Shown: positions 1-6,975 of the stretch, piece by piece
Numbering within the stretch: the stretch's first letter is position 1
Layout of the letters: each line of letters begins with the position of its first letter
Assembly (NCBI GenBank): GCA_002493395.1
Contig: DKYS01000107.1
Span: 6,216-23,593, forward strand
DNA from: Turicibacter sp. UBA7094
GTDB taxonomy: Bacteria > Bacillota_I > Bacilli_A > MOL361 > Turicibacteraceae
Length of the DNA stretch: 17,378 nucleotides
Direction of reading: 5' to 3'
The notes under the pieces: model-generated
The model's input: the letters and a program-made list of their open reading frames with translations, nothing else
What the model was told of the DNA's origin: nothing
Databases searched by the model: none
Program-made: the position numbers and the translations under genes

Positions 1-238
1 TTTTTTTTTTTATTTTATTTTTTAAAATAGTGAATAATAAAATTTAAATTCAACAATAATAAAACGAATTGATTAATCATTGCGATTTTTAAAAAAATTA
101 GTTTGTTAGATAGAAAATGAGGGAATGTCGATAACATAATATAACGTTTAAATATTAACCGAAAAAATAAAAAAATGAGATTCTGAGGGGAAATTTATCA
201 TGAAAAATATCCTTAATTACATCGAGAAAGAGGAGTTG

Positions 239-264
239 TTATCCACAAAAAAAAGTGTGGATAA
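239..264. promoter_or_regulatory. Inverted pair of perfect DnaA boxes
   Basis: TTATCCACA at 239-247 faces TGTGGATAA at 256-264, separated by an 8-base A-rich spacer. Both match the DnaA-box consensus TTATNCACA exactly. A chance pair in perfect inverted symmetry is unlikely. The likely role is DnaA binding for origin function or for control of mnmG. Confidence 0.7.
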
Positions 265-658
265 ATCCTTCTCTTAGGAGTAGAAGATAATATTGAGATT
301 ACTTTAAATTGGAATTTAATAGAGGAATTGAATTCAACCTCTTGAAACAAATGAAATATAGCGTTAAAAATTAATAGATAAGATGCGAGGTTTAAATGGA
401 TTTTTAAATAATTGGTAAGACTAAGGTGAGACAGAAAGAAGGAGTAATAAAATTTTAGTGTAGGTAAAGAAGACTTTATAAAAAGAATATATTGTTCACA
501 ACTCCATTATCCAATAGAAAAGATATAAAAACAATCATTTTCAAAAAAAAGAGTAAATGTATTGAATTATAAATAAAAAACATTTAAAGAAAAAAGGTAA
601 AATAGGTCGTAAATTGGCAGATGAAGTATGTAGTTTTTCAGCACGAATACGTTTTTTA

Positions 659-688
659 TTGTTTATTGTCGATATTTAGATGTAAAAT
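659..688 (+). promoter_or_regulatory. Weak candidate promoter for mnmG
   Basis: A possible -10 box TAAAAT (683-688) lies 18 bases after TTGTTT (659-664), a poor -35. It would start transcription about 45 bases before mnmG. No better sigma-A site was seen near the gene, so this is tentative. Confidence 0.25.
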
Positions 689-738
689 GAGATAGAGTTA
701 GTATATGAAAAATCTTTTAAGATAAGGAGTGGAAGTTG

Positions 739-2610
739 ATGATATATGATGTAATTGTTGTTGGTGGAGGACATGCTGGAATTGAGGCATCCTTGGCTCC
801 AGCACGAATGGGATGTAAGACTTTAATGATAACAAGTGATATTAGTCGTATCGGTCATATGCCATGCAATCCCTCTATTGGTGGGCCGGCGAAGGGAATC
901 GTTGTTCGTGAAATTGACGCATTAGGTGGAGAGATGGGGGTTAATACGGATAAAACCCATATTCAAATGCGCATGCTGAATACAGGGAAAGGTCCTGCAG
1001 TTCGTGCTTTAAGAGCACAGGCTGATAAAGTGGATTATCCGCGTGAAATGCAAAAGACCGTTTTATCTCAACAAAATTTAGAGGTTAAAGAAGCTATTGT
1101 GGATAAGTTGATTGTTGAAAAAGGTGAGATCAAAGGGGTTCAATTGGAAAGTGGAGAACAAATTTTATCTAAAACAGTCATTCTTACAACAGGAACTTAC
1201 ATGCACTCTAAGGTAATGATTAGTGATGAGATTACTTTGAGTGGGCCAGATGGTTCAAAGACATCATTAGGATTGTCTAAAGATTTAAAAGAATTGGGGT
1301 TCGAGTTATTTCGCTTAAAAACAGGAACTCCTCCGCGGGTTGCAGTAGATAGCGTTGATTTTTCTAAAACTGAAATTCAACCGGGAGATGACGTTATTCG
1401 AGCATTTAGTTTTGATACCCAAAATCATTTACCTCTTGAAAATCAAGTTCCTTGTTATTTAACTTATACGTCAGAGGAAACCCACCGTATTATAATGGAT
1501 AATCTAGAGAAGTCTTCTATGTATTCAGGTGCAGTCGAGGGAGTTGGACCTAGATATTGTCCATCTATTGAGGATAAAATAGTTCGTTTTAATGATAAGC
1601 CACGACATCAAATCTTTTTAGAACCTGAGAGTAAGCATATTCCTGAAATTTATGTTCAAGGTTTTTCGAGCAGTTTACCACGGGATGTACAGGAAAGAAT
1701 GATTAAAACAATACCTGGTCTTGAAAATTGTCGTATTATTAAATATGCCTATGCCATTGAGTATGATGCGATTAAACCTAATCAATTGTGGCCGTCCCTT
1801 GAGACTAAATTAGTTAAAAATCTATATAGTGCCGGACAAATTAACGGGACAAGTGGATATGAAGAGGCTGCTGGGCAAGGGATTATGGCAGGAATCAACG
1901 CCGCTTTGCGCGTTCAAGGGAAAGAGCCATTAATCTTAAAACGTAGTGAAGCGTATATAGGGGTTCTAATTGATGATTTAGTAACTAAGGGAACCCTTGA
2001 ACCCTATCGTTTATTAACTTCTCGGGCAGAGTATCGATTACTATTACGTCATGATAATGCAGATATGAGATTAAGAGAGTATGGTCATCAAGTAGGACTA
2101 ATAAGTGATGAAAAATATCAAAAGTTTTTAAATAAGAAAGAAGCAATCGCTAAGGAGAAGGAGCGATTGGCAACAATTAAGATCACCCCGAAGGGGAAGA
2201 CGAATGAATATTTAGCAACAATTCCTTCTTCTCCATTAAAAGACGGAATCACTGCATTAGAGTTATTAAAGCGTCCAGAGATTACTTATACACATATCCA
2301 CAATCTAATTGAAGAAAAAAATGTGGATATTCCTGAGGATGTAATTGAGCAAGTTGAAATCCAAGTAAAATATGAAGGGTACATTAATAAAGCTTTACAA
2401 CAGGTAGAAAAATTACGCAAAGTAGAAGAAAAAAGAATTCCTGATTGTATTGATTATGATGATGTGCCGAACTTAGCTATTGAGGCAAAACAAAAACTTA
2501 AAGATGTACGTCCACTTACGATTGGACAAGCTAGCCGTATTTCTGGAGTCAACCCTGCGGATATTTCTATTTTAATGGTATACATAGAAGCTGGAAGATT
2601 TAATAAGTAA
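739..2610 (+). CDS. mnmG: tRNA uridine-5-carboxymethylaminomethyl modification enzyme MnmG (GidA)
   Basis: FAD-dependent enzyme that, with the GTPase MnmE, installs the cmnm5 group on the wobble uridine (U34) of several tRNAs in the cytoplasm. The protein has 623 residues, the normal family length. It starts with the FAD-binding Rossmann motif DVIVVGGGHAG (about residues 4-14). The two conserved cysteines are present: C43 in CNPSIGG and C274 in RYCPSIEDK. The C-terminal helical domain ends with the typical GQASRISGVNPADI block. An in-frame TTG lies three bases before the chosen ATG at 739. ATG is preferred because it sits 9 bases after the ribosome site AAGGAG (724-729). The partner gene mnmE, normally directly upstream, is not in the window, and the gene instead follows an origin-like gene-free stretch. 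rsmG follows after 68 bases. Confidence 0.97.
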   Translation: MIYDVIVVGGGHAGIEASLAPARMGCKTLMITSDISRIGHMPCNPSIGGPAKGIVVREIDALGGEMGVNTDKTHIQMRMLNTGKGPAVRALRAQADKVDYPREMQKTVLSQQNLEVKEAIVDKLIVEKGEIKGVQLESGEQILSKTVILTTGTYMHSKVMISDEITLSGPDGSKTSLGLSKDLKELGFELFRLKTGTPPRVAVDSVDFSKTEIQPGDDVIRAFSFDTQNHLPLENQVPCYLTYTSEETHRIIMDNLEKSSMYSGAVEGVGPRYCPSIEDKIVRFNDKPRHQIFLEPESKHIPEIYVQGFSSSLPRDVQERMIKTIPGLENCRIIKYAYAIEYDAIKPNQLWPSLETKLVKNLYSAGQINGTSGYEEAAGQGIMAGINAALRVQGKEPLILKRSEAYIGVLIDDLVTKGTLEPYRLLTSRAEYRLLLRHDNADMRLREYGHQVGLISDEKYQKFLNKKEAIAKEKERLATIKITPKGKTNEYLATIPSSPLKDGITALELLKRPEITYTHIHNLIEEKNVDIPEDVIEQVEIQVKYEGYINKALQQVEKLRKVEEKRIPDCIDYDDVPNLAIEAKQKLKDVRPLTIGQASRISGVNPADISILMVYIEAGRFNK

Positions 2611-2625
2611 AGAGATAATGTAATT

Positions 2626-2660
2626 GGGTTAAGAAGGAGAACACTTTCTTAACTCTTTTA
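2626..2660 (+). terminator. Hairpin between mnmG and rsmG (weak terminator or processing site)
   Basis: A 10-bp stem (2626-2635 with 2646-2655, one G-U pair) encloses a 10-base loop and is followed by TTTTA. The stem is AT-rich and the T run short, so read-through into rsmG is likely. It could be an attenuating terminator or an mRNA-stabilising hairpin. Confidence 0.35.
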
Positions 2661-2678
2661 AGATAAGGAGAGTATTGT

Positions 2679-3392
2679 ATGACACCTGAACAATTTTATA
2701 ATGAACTTAAATTGTTTAATATCGAGTTGAATGAAGAGCAAAAGTGGCAATTACATCGATATTATGAGTTACTAGTAGAATGGAACGAAAAGATGAATTT
2801 AACAGGGATTACCGAAATTAATGAGGTGTATTTAAAACATTTTTACGACTCATTACTTGGATTTCTTATGTTTGAGGATATACATAATTGTACAACGTTA
2901 TGTGATGTGGGATCTGGTGCTGGATTTCCAGCATTACCTGTAAAAATCGTATTTCCTCACTTAAAAATGGATTTAGTTGATTCACTAGGGAAAAGGGTTA
3001 ACTTTTTAAATCATGTTATTAGTGAGATTAAACTTAAAAATATTCAGGCATACCATTCACGTGCAGAGGAGTATGCTAATCTTCATCGTGGGTCTTTTGA
3101 TATTGTAACCGCTCGTGCAGTCGCTCGATTGAATATTCTATCAGAGTTATGTGTTCCATTAGTTAAAGAGGGAGGATACTTCATTGCCTTAAAAGGACAG
3201 ACTGGACAAGAAGAGTTAGTAGAATCACAGCAAGCACTAGACACTTTAGGCGTGAAGATTATTGATGTTAAACGTATCGAATTACCAGAAGAAGCCGGAT
3301 CGCGCACTAATATTTATACAAAAAAATACAAAAAGACGCCGAGTAAGTATCCAAGGGCTTACGGACAAATAAAAAATAAACCATTAAAATAG
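2679..3392 (+). CDS. rsmG: 16S rRNA (guanine-N7)-methyltransferase RsmG (GidB)
   Basis: SAM-dependent methyltransferase that makes m7G at position 527 (E. coli numbering) in the 530 loop of 16S rRNA. Loss of this enzyme gives low-level streptomycin resistance in other bacteria. The protein has 237 residues, the usual length. The SAM-binding motif I is clear: CDVGSGAGFP with D76 and G78-G82. The family blocks TARAVARL and LCVPLVKEGGYFIALKG follow, and the C-terminal part ends in the usual basic segment (about GSRTNIYTKKYKKTPSKYPR). The ATG at 2679 has AAGGAG at 2665-2670. The mnmG-rsmG-noc order is the Bacillus order, which supports the call. Confidence 0.97.
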   Translation: MTPEQFYNELKLFNIELNEEQKWQLHRYYELLVEWNEKMNLTGITEINEVYLKHFYDSLLGFLMFEDIHNCTTLCDVGSGAGFPALPVKIVFPHLKMDLVDSLGKRVNFLNHVISEIKLKNIQAYHSRAEEYANLHRGSFDIVTARAVARLNILSELCVPLVKEGGYFIALKGQTGQEELVESQQALDTLGVKIIDVKRIELPEEAGSRTNIYTKKYKKTPSKYPRAYGQIKNKPLK

Positions 3393-3433
3393 GATTTACT
3401 GTCATCGCTAAGGGCAAAGCTATAGAAATCCTA
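3390..3433. repeat. Inverted repeat between rsmG and noc
   Basis: TAGGATTT (3390-3397, overlapping the rsmG stop codon) is complementary to AAATCCTA (3426-3433) across a 28-base loop. It is followed by A-rich rather than T-rich sequence, so it is not a standard terminator for rsmG. A possible -10 box TATAAT lies just beyond at 3455-3460, without a recognisable -35. The role is unknown; it may be a structural element in the noc leader. Confidence 0.3.
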
Positions 3434-3509
3434 GAAAAAAGGAGAAAAATAAGCTATAATTTAAACATCAAGCGTGATTTTTAATTTTGATTATAAGGGG
3501 GGATTCAGG

Positions 3510-4331
3510 GTGTTTAATATTTTCTTAAGGGATGATTCTCGTAATCAACCAAAGGATGAGGTAGTACAGTTACCCATTTCAGAGATTGTTCCCAATAGGT
3601 ATCAACCGCGAAATATTTTTAATGATGAAAAAATTTCTGAATTATCAGAATCAATTAAGGAGCATGGCGTTATTCAACCTATCGTTGTTCGCCAAATTGA
3701 AGCGGGATATGAAATTATTGCCGGTGAAAGACGGTATCGGGCTTCTGAATTAATAGGCTTAGATAAAATTCCAGCAATCATTCGAGATTATGACGACCGA
3801 CAATCCGCATCTATCGCCATTGTTGAAAATATTCAACGCGAGGATTTAACGGCGATTGAAGAGGCTTTGGCTTACCGGCAATTAATTGAATTGCATGGGA
3901 TTACCCAAGCCGCATTAGCAAAGCAAATGGGAAAATCTCAATCTACAGTTGCGAATAAAATTCGATTATTAAATTTAGGTGAGTTAGTTCAACAAGCTGT
4001 TTTAGAACGTAAAATTACAGAGCGTCATGCACGAGCATTATTAACAGTTAAGGATGTTGAATTACAAGGGCAATTATTAGAAAAAATTATTGAAAAAGAT
4101 TTAAATGTTTCAGAAACAGAACGATTAATAGATGAGACATTAAACCCAAAGAAAAAACCAGTTAAGGCCCAGACCATTTCCCGTATGCCAAGAGATTGTC
4201 GAATCGCAATGAACACCTTTAAACAAGCTATTATGATGGTTGAAAAAACCGGTATGAGGGTTGACCATGAAACTGAAGAATTAGACGACTCATACGTTAT
4301 TAAAATATCATTACCGAAGCGTAAGCAGTAA
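3510..4331 (+). CDS. noc: Nucleoid occlusion protein Noc (ParB family)
   Basis: ParB-like DNA-binding protein that in Bacillus binds Noc sites over the chromosome and blocks division-septum assembly over the nucleoid by recruiting DNA to the membrane. The chosen GTG at 3510 follows a strong ribosome site AAGGGGGGA (3495-3503) by 6 bases and gives 273 residues. It leaves a short hydrophobic N-terminus (MFNIFLR) like the membrane-targeting helix of Noc. Next come NRYQPR, the CTP-binding GERRYRA box (72-78), the ENIQREDLTAIEEA block and a helix-turn-helix (TQAALAKQMGKSQSTVANK). Noc identity rather than ParB rests on the position directly after rsmG and on the ITERHARALL segment. A second family member, the likely true ParB, is encoded downstream. 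Longer in-frame starts exist from 3474 but lack a ribosome site. Confidence 0.9.
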   Translation: MFNIFLRDDSRNQPKDEVVQLPISEIVPNRYQPRNIFNDEKISELSESIKEHGVIQPIVVRQIEAGYEIIAGERRYRASELIGLDKIPAIIRDYDDRQSASIAIVENIQREDLTAIEEALAYRQLIELHGITQAALAKQMGKSQSTVANKIRLLNLGELVQQAVLERKITERHARALLTVKDVELQGQLLEKIIEKDLNVSETERLIDETLNPKKKPVKAQTISRMPRDCRIAMNTFKQAIMMVEKTGMRVDHETEELDDSYVIKISLPKRKQ

Positions 4332-4388
4332 AAGAGGCTGTCCCAAAATGACTAAAATTTATAGTCATGGGGCTACGGCCTCTTTTTT
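4330..4388 (+). terminator. Strong intrinsic terminator after noc, probably an IS end
   Basis: AAAAGAGGC (4330-4338) pairs with GCCTCTTTT (4378-4386), and an inner stem ATGACTA (4348-4354) pairs with TAGTCAT (4362-4368). The structure ends in a run of T. It overlaps the noc stop codon. The opening GAGGCTGTCCCAAAA resembles the terminal sequence of many IS1182-type elements in Firmicutes, which fits the transposase relic that follows. The insertion may therefore have supplied noc with its terminator. Confidence 0.75.
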
Positions 4389-4444
4389 GTCGTTAATTGT
4401 AAGAAAAATCGAGCTAGATATTTGATTTCATAAGCTTATTTTAA

Positions 4445-4980
4445 TTTTAAGCTCGCCAATAGGAAGGGTGTTTCTTTCCTTCAAAATGACAGGATGGAAC
4501 TGATGTCTACATCGACACCACATGGTCATATGTTTGGGATGAATTTGATTTCATAGAGGTTAGAAAGGGGACCCGCGTTGTTACATTATTTGTCGCGCTA
4601 AAGATTTCAACATGAACCATCTACTCCGCTTTAACCTCAATTTAGACATTGTAACTAGGTTTTAGTTAATGGCCACCTTTCATTCTCATAAAGGTGGTGT
4701 CAGAATCCGTTTTTGAATAACTTGATCGATATTCTCCAATCATTTTTTGATAATTCTAGTACAGCATGTTTTCTTAATATATTCTTTGAGTGGTTTGACT
4801 TTCCATTGTAGAACTATTTTTCTGTTTCCTTTCCCATAAATATGTGTGATGATTTTTTTGTTTTAAATATTCTAAACCTGTTTCTAAAACAGATAACATT
4901 TTTAGGTTCAAATGAATGAGACGTGGGATAAAGGTCATTCATTTGTTGAAGAAATTTTTCTATTTTAATTTGAACCTGGG
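4445..4980 (-). pseudogene. Degenerate IS1182-family transposase remnant
   Basis: Read on the minus strand, 4719-4669 encodes YSKTDSDTTFMRMKGGH. The same frame continues, through stop codons, with LKPSYNV, IEVKAE and MVHVEIFSATNNVTTRVPFL, and then TYDHVVSM down to 4510. This follows the conserved core of IS1182-type DDE transposases (pattern YSKTDxDATFMRMK...GQLKPxYNVQIxVxxEYIVGVEIF). The family assignment comes from remembered consensus, not a search. In-frame stops at 4668-4666, 4644-4642, 4623-4621 and 4509-4507 break the frame; the first two replace expected glutamines (CAA to TAA). Sequence upstream (about 4740-4980) has only scattered coding pieces in shifting frames, and the full N-terminus is missing. 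The element is inactive and old. The boundary near 4980 is approximate, and no matching inverted end was found beyond it. Confidence 0.75.
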
Positions 4981-5048
4981 TCGTATTTTTAGTGAAGGCG
5001 ATTTAAAGACTAGGCTAAAAAATCTACACTTAAATAGAATGTAATGAT

Positions 5049-5086
5049 AAAACTGTGGATAATGAAATTTATTTATCCACAGTTTT
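5049..5086. promoter_or_regulatory. Second inverted pair of perfect DnaA boxes in a long palindrome
   Basis: TGTGGATAA (5054-5062) and TTATCCACA (5073-5081) are both perfect DnaA boxes. They sit in 14-bp perfect inverted arms (5049-5062 and 5073-5086) around a 10-base centre. The right arm runs into several T, so on the + strand it could also act as a terminator. Two perfect DnaA boxes favour DnaA binding as at least part of the role. AT-rich sequence follows up to parA, with a poorer box (AAATCCACA) at 5232-5240. Confidence 0.65.
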
Positions 5087-5163
5087 TCTACTAGATACTT
5101 TTCTAATGAAGAAATAATTGATTAACGGATAAGGGATCATAATCCTAAATTTGTTATCAAATC

Positions 5164-5191
5164 ACCTACTTTTTTCATAAAAATAGTAGGT
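5164..5191. repeat. Inverted repeat upstream of the parA promoter
   Basis: ACCTACT (5164-5170) pairs with AGTAGGT (5185-5191). The stem continues past one T-T mismatch through TTTT/AAAA, giving 11 pairs around a 4-base loop. It lies directly before the candidate -35 of parA, so it could be an operator or a terminator that insulates parA from upstream transcription. Nothing here identifies a binding protein. Confidence 0.4.
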
Positions 5192-5220
5192 TTGGAAATA
5201 ATATTTATAAGGTATATTAT
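5192..5220 (+). promoter_or_regulatory. Candidate parA promoter
   Basis: TTGGAA (5192-5197) and TATTAT (5215-5220) are spaced 17 bases, a reasonable sigma-A pair. They would give a leader of about 100 bases before parA. Another -10-like TAAAAT lies at 5291-5296 but has no -35 partner. Confidence 0.35.
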
Positions 5221-5326
5221 GGACTTTTATAAAATCCACAATTTACTGCGTAAGTACTAAATTTATTTCTCATAACTTATCATTTCGTGGTAAAATATTA
5301 GCAAGTATGACTTTAGGAGGGTTAAT

Positions 5327-6097
5327 ATGGGGAAAATTATCGCTATAACGAACCAAAAAGGTGGAGTTGGTAAGACGACATCTAGTATTAACTTATCAGC
5401 ATCCTTGGCTTACTTGGGTCATAAAGTATTACTTGTTGATATGGATCCCCAAGCTAACGCCTCAACAGGTATTGGTGTTTATAAAGGAGATGCTGAGTTA
5501 ACTGTTTTTGACTTGTTGGTAGATGAAATACCAACTAATCAAGTTATTTTAAAAACAAATGAAGAGAATTTATTTTTAATCCCATCATCGCAAGAATTAG
5601 CAGGATTTGAATCGATGATTGTTATGGAAAAGAATCGAGAATTTAAGTTACTACCGAAATTAAATCAGGTAAAGGACTATTTTGATTATATTATTATTGA
5701 TTGTCCTCCATCTTTGGGACTGTTAACGATTAATGCCCTATCTGCAGCGGATTCTACGCTCATTCCAGTACAGTGTGAGTATTATGCATTAGAGGGGTTA
5801 ACGCAATTATTAAATACAATTCGTATTGTTCAACGCCGTCTGAATTGTAATTTGTCGATTGAAGGCGTGTTATTAACAATGCTAGATCGTAGAACAAGGC
5901 TAGGATTAGATGTTATTAATGAGGTAAAGTTATACTTCAAAGAGAAAGTATTTAATACGATTATTCCACGTTTAGTTAGATTGAGTGAGGCGCCCTCTTT
6001 TGGTAAATCTATTATTGCATATGATCAAAAGTCGGCAGCAGCTCAATTTTATTTAGATTTAGCCAAAGAGGTGGTGAAAAATAATGTCAGCGAATAG
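5327..6097 (+). CDS. parA: Chromosome partitioning ATPase ParA (Soj)
   Basis: Deviant Walker ATPase that binds the nucleoid as an ATP dimer and, with ParB on parS, moves newly replicated origins apart. In Bacillus, Soj also regulates DnaA. The protein has 256 residues. It shows the deviant Walker A box KGGVGKTT (11-18, with the signature K11), the A' motif VDMDPQAN and the Walker B region IIIDCPPSLG. There is no N-terminal helix-turn-helix extension, so it is the short chromosomal type rather than the long plasmid type. The ATG at 5327 follows AGGAGGG. Its 3' end overlaps parB by 14 bases, indicating translational coupling. It is separated from noc by about 1 kb containing a transposon relic, unlike the compact noc-soj arrangement in Bacillus. 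Confidence 0.95.
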   Translation: MGKIIAITNQKGGVGKTTSSINLSASLAYLGHKVLLVDMDPQANASTGIGVYKGDAELTVFDLLVDEIPTNQVILKTNEENLFLIPSSQELAGFESMIVMEKNREFKLLPKLNQVKDYFDYIIIDCPPSLGLLTINALSAADSTLIPVQCEYYALEGLTQLLNTIRIVQRRLNCNLSIEGVLLTMLDRRTRLGLDVINEVKLYFKEKVFNTIIPRLVRLSEAPSFGKSIIAYDQKSAAAQFYLDLAKEVVKNNVSE

Positions 6098-6959
6098 ATT
6101 AGGGAGAGGATTAGGGGCTTTGTTTCAAGAGCATGATATTGAAAGTCTTGAGTCGTTTGAACAGGTAAAAGAAGGGGAAGTCATTCAACAACTAGAGGTA
6201 GATGCTTTAAGACCTAATCCCTATCAACCACGTAAGTATTTTGATGAAACAAAAATTAAAGAGTTAGCTATGTCAATTAGAGAACATGGTGTTTTTCAAC
6301 CGATTATTGTTAAAAAAGATATTAAAGGCTATATAATTATTGCCGGTGAGCGACGTTTTCGTGCAGCTATTCAAGCAGGGCTAAAAACAATTCCGGCGAT
6401 TATTCGGGAATTTAATGATCATTTAATGATGGAATATGCGCTTATCGAAAATTTACAACGTGAAGATTTAACTGCTATTGAAGAAGCAGAGGCCTATCGT
6501 CTATTAATTCAAAAGTTAGATTTAACTCAAGAACGTTTAGGGGAACGTCTTGGAAAGAGTCGTGCATATATTGCAAATACTATGCGTTTATTACAATTAC
6601 CTCAATCTGTACAAGATGAGATTGAAAATGGTGTTATTTCGGTAGGTCATGGAAAAGTTTTAGCGGGATTAAAAGATCAACAGTTGATTTTGAAGTTAGT
6701 AAATATTATTAAAGAGAAACAAATTTCAGTACGAGAATTAGAGGATTTAGTAAAAGAAATCGGTGTTTCACAACCTAGTGAGGAAAAGAAAGCTAAAAAG
6801 ACAGTAAATCCTCATTTAGAATATGTAGAATCGAATTTAAAATCATATTTTGGAACGAAAGTCAAATTAAAAGAAAAAAATGGTAAAGGGCAGATTATTA
6901 TAGATTATATGACAATGGATGATTTAAATCGCTTGCTTGAAATGATGGGGTTAGAGTAA
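6084..6959 (+). CDS. parB: Chromosome partitioning protein ParB (Spo0J)
   Basis: CTP-dependent DNA clamp that loads at parS sites near the origin, spreads along DNA, recruits condensin and stimulates the ParA ATPase. The protein has 291 residues. The N-terminus MSANRLGRGLGALF is the ParA-stimulating peptide typical of chromosomal ParB, which the upstream noc product lacks. Next come NPYQPRKYFD, the CTP-binding GERRFRA motif (88-94), ENLQREDLTAIEEAEAY, a helix-turn-helix (TQERLGERLGKSRAYIANT) and a C-terminal dimerisation domain. The start codon lies inside parA, with AGAGGTGG as the ribosome site. I found no good match to the parS palindrome TGTTTCACGTGAAACA anywhere in the window. Confidence 0.95.
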   Translation: MSANRLGRGLGALFQEHDIESLESFEQVKEGEVIQQLEVDALRPNPYQPRKYFDETKIKELAMSIREHGVFQPIIVKKDIKGYIIIAGERRFRAAIQAGLKTIPAIIREFNDHLMMEYALIENLQREDLTAIEEAEAYRLLIQKLDLTQERLGERLGKSRAYIANTMRLLQLPQSVQDEIENGVISVGHGKVLAGLKDQQLILKLVNIIKEKQISVRELEDLVKEIGVSQPSEEKKAKKTVNPHLEYVESNLKSYFGTKVKLKEKNGKGQIIIDYMTMDDLNRLLEMMGLE

Positions 6960-6975
6960 ATAAGGAGGAAGTTAT

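Larger units (their letters stand above)
1..738. other. Gene-free AT-rich region, candidate origin (oriC) segment
   Basis: No convincing gene is visible in these 738 bases on either strand. The first 180 bases are extremely AT-rich and begin with an almost pure T run. An inverted pair of perfect DnaA boxes sits at 239-264, and a one-mismatch box (TGTCGATAA) lies at 126-134. Just after the pair, 275-286 reads TAG-GAG-TAG-AAG and runs into AT-rich sequence, which resembles the DnaA-trio element that assists strand opening in Bacillus-type origins. mnmG (gidA) borders oriC in many bacteria, and parA, parB, gyrB and recF lie close by. Origin function is inferred from these signals. The region could instead be a DnaA-binding regulatory region ahead of mnmG, with the true origin beside a dnaA gene outside the window. 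Confidence 0.45.

Noticed and set aside
566..679. Stop-free + strand stretch of about 38 codons ending in GRKLADEVCSFSARIRFLL
   Set aside because: No start codon or ribosome site and too short to recognise; may be chance or old debris.
3055..3070. TTCACGTG core inside rsmG as a possible parS
   Set aside because: Only the central eight bases match the parS palindrome; the flanks do not.
4106..4120. TGTTTCAGAAACA inside noc, resembling the ends of parS
   Set aside because: It is shorter than parS by three bases in the centre, so the half-sites have the wrong spacing.
4490..4612. Plus-strand frame reading DGTDVYIDTTWSYVWDEF
   Set aside because: It is antisense to the transposase relic, whose minus-strand frame has recognisable family motifs.
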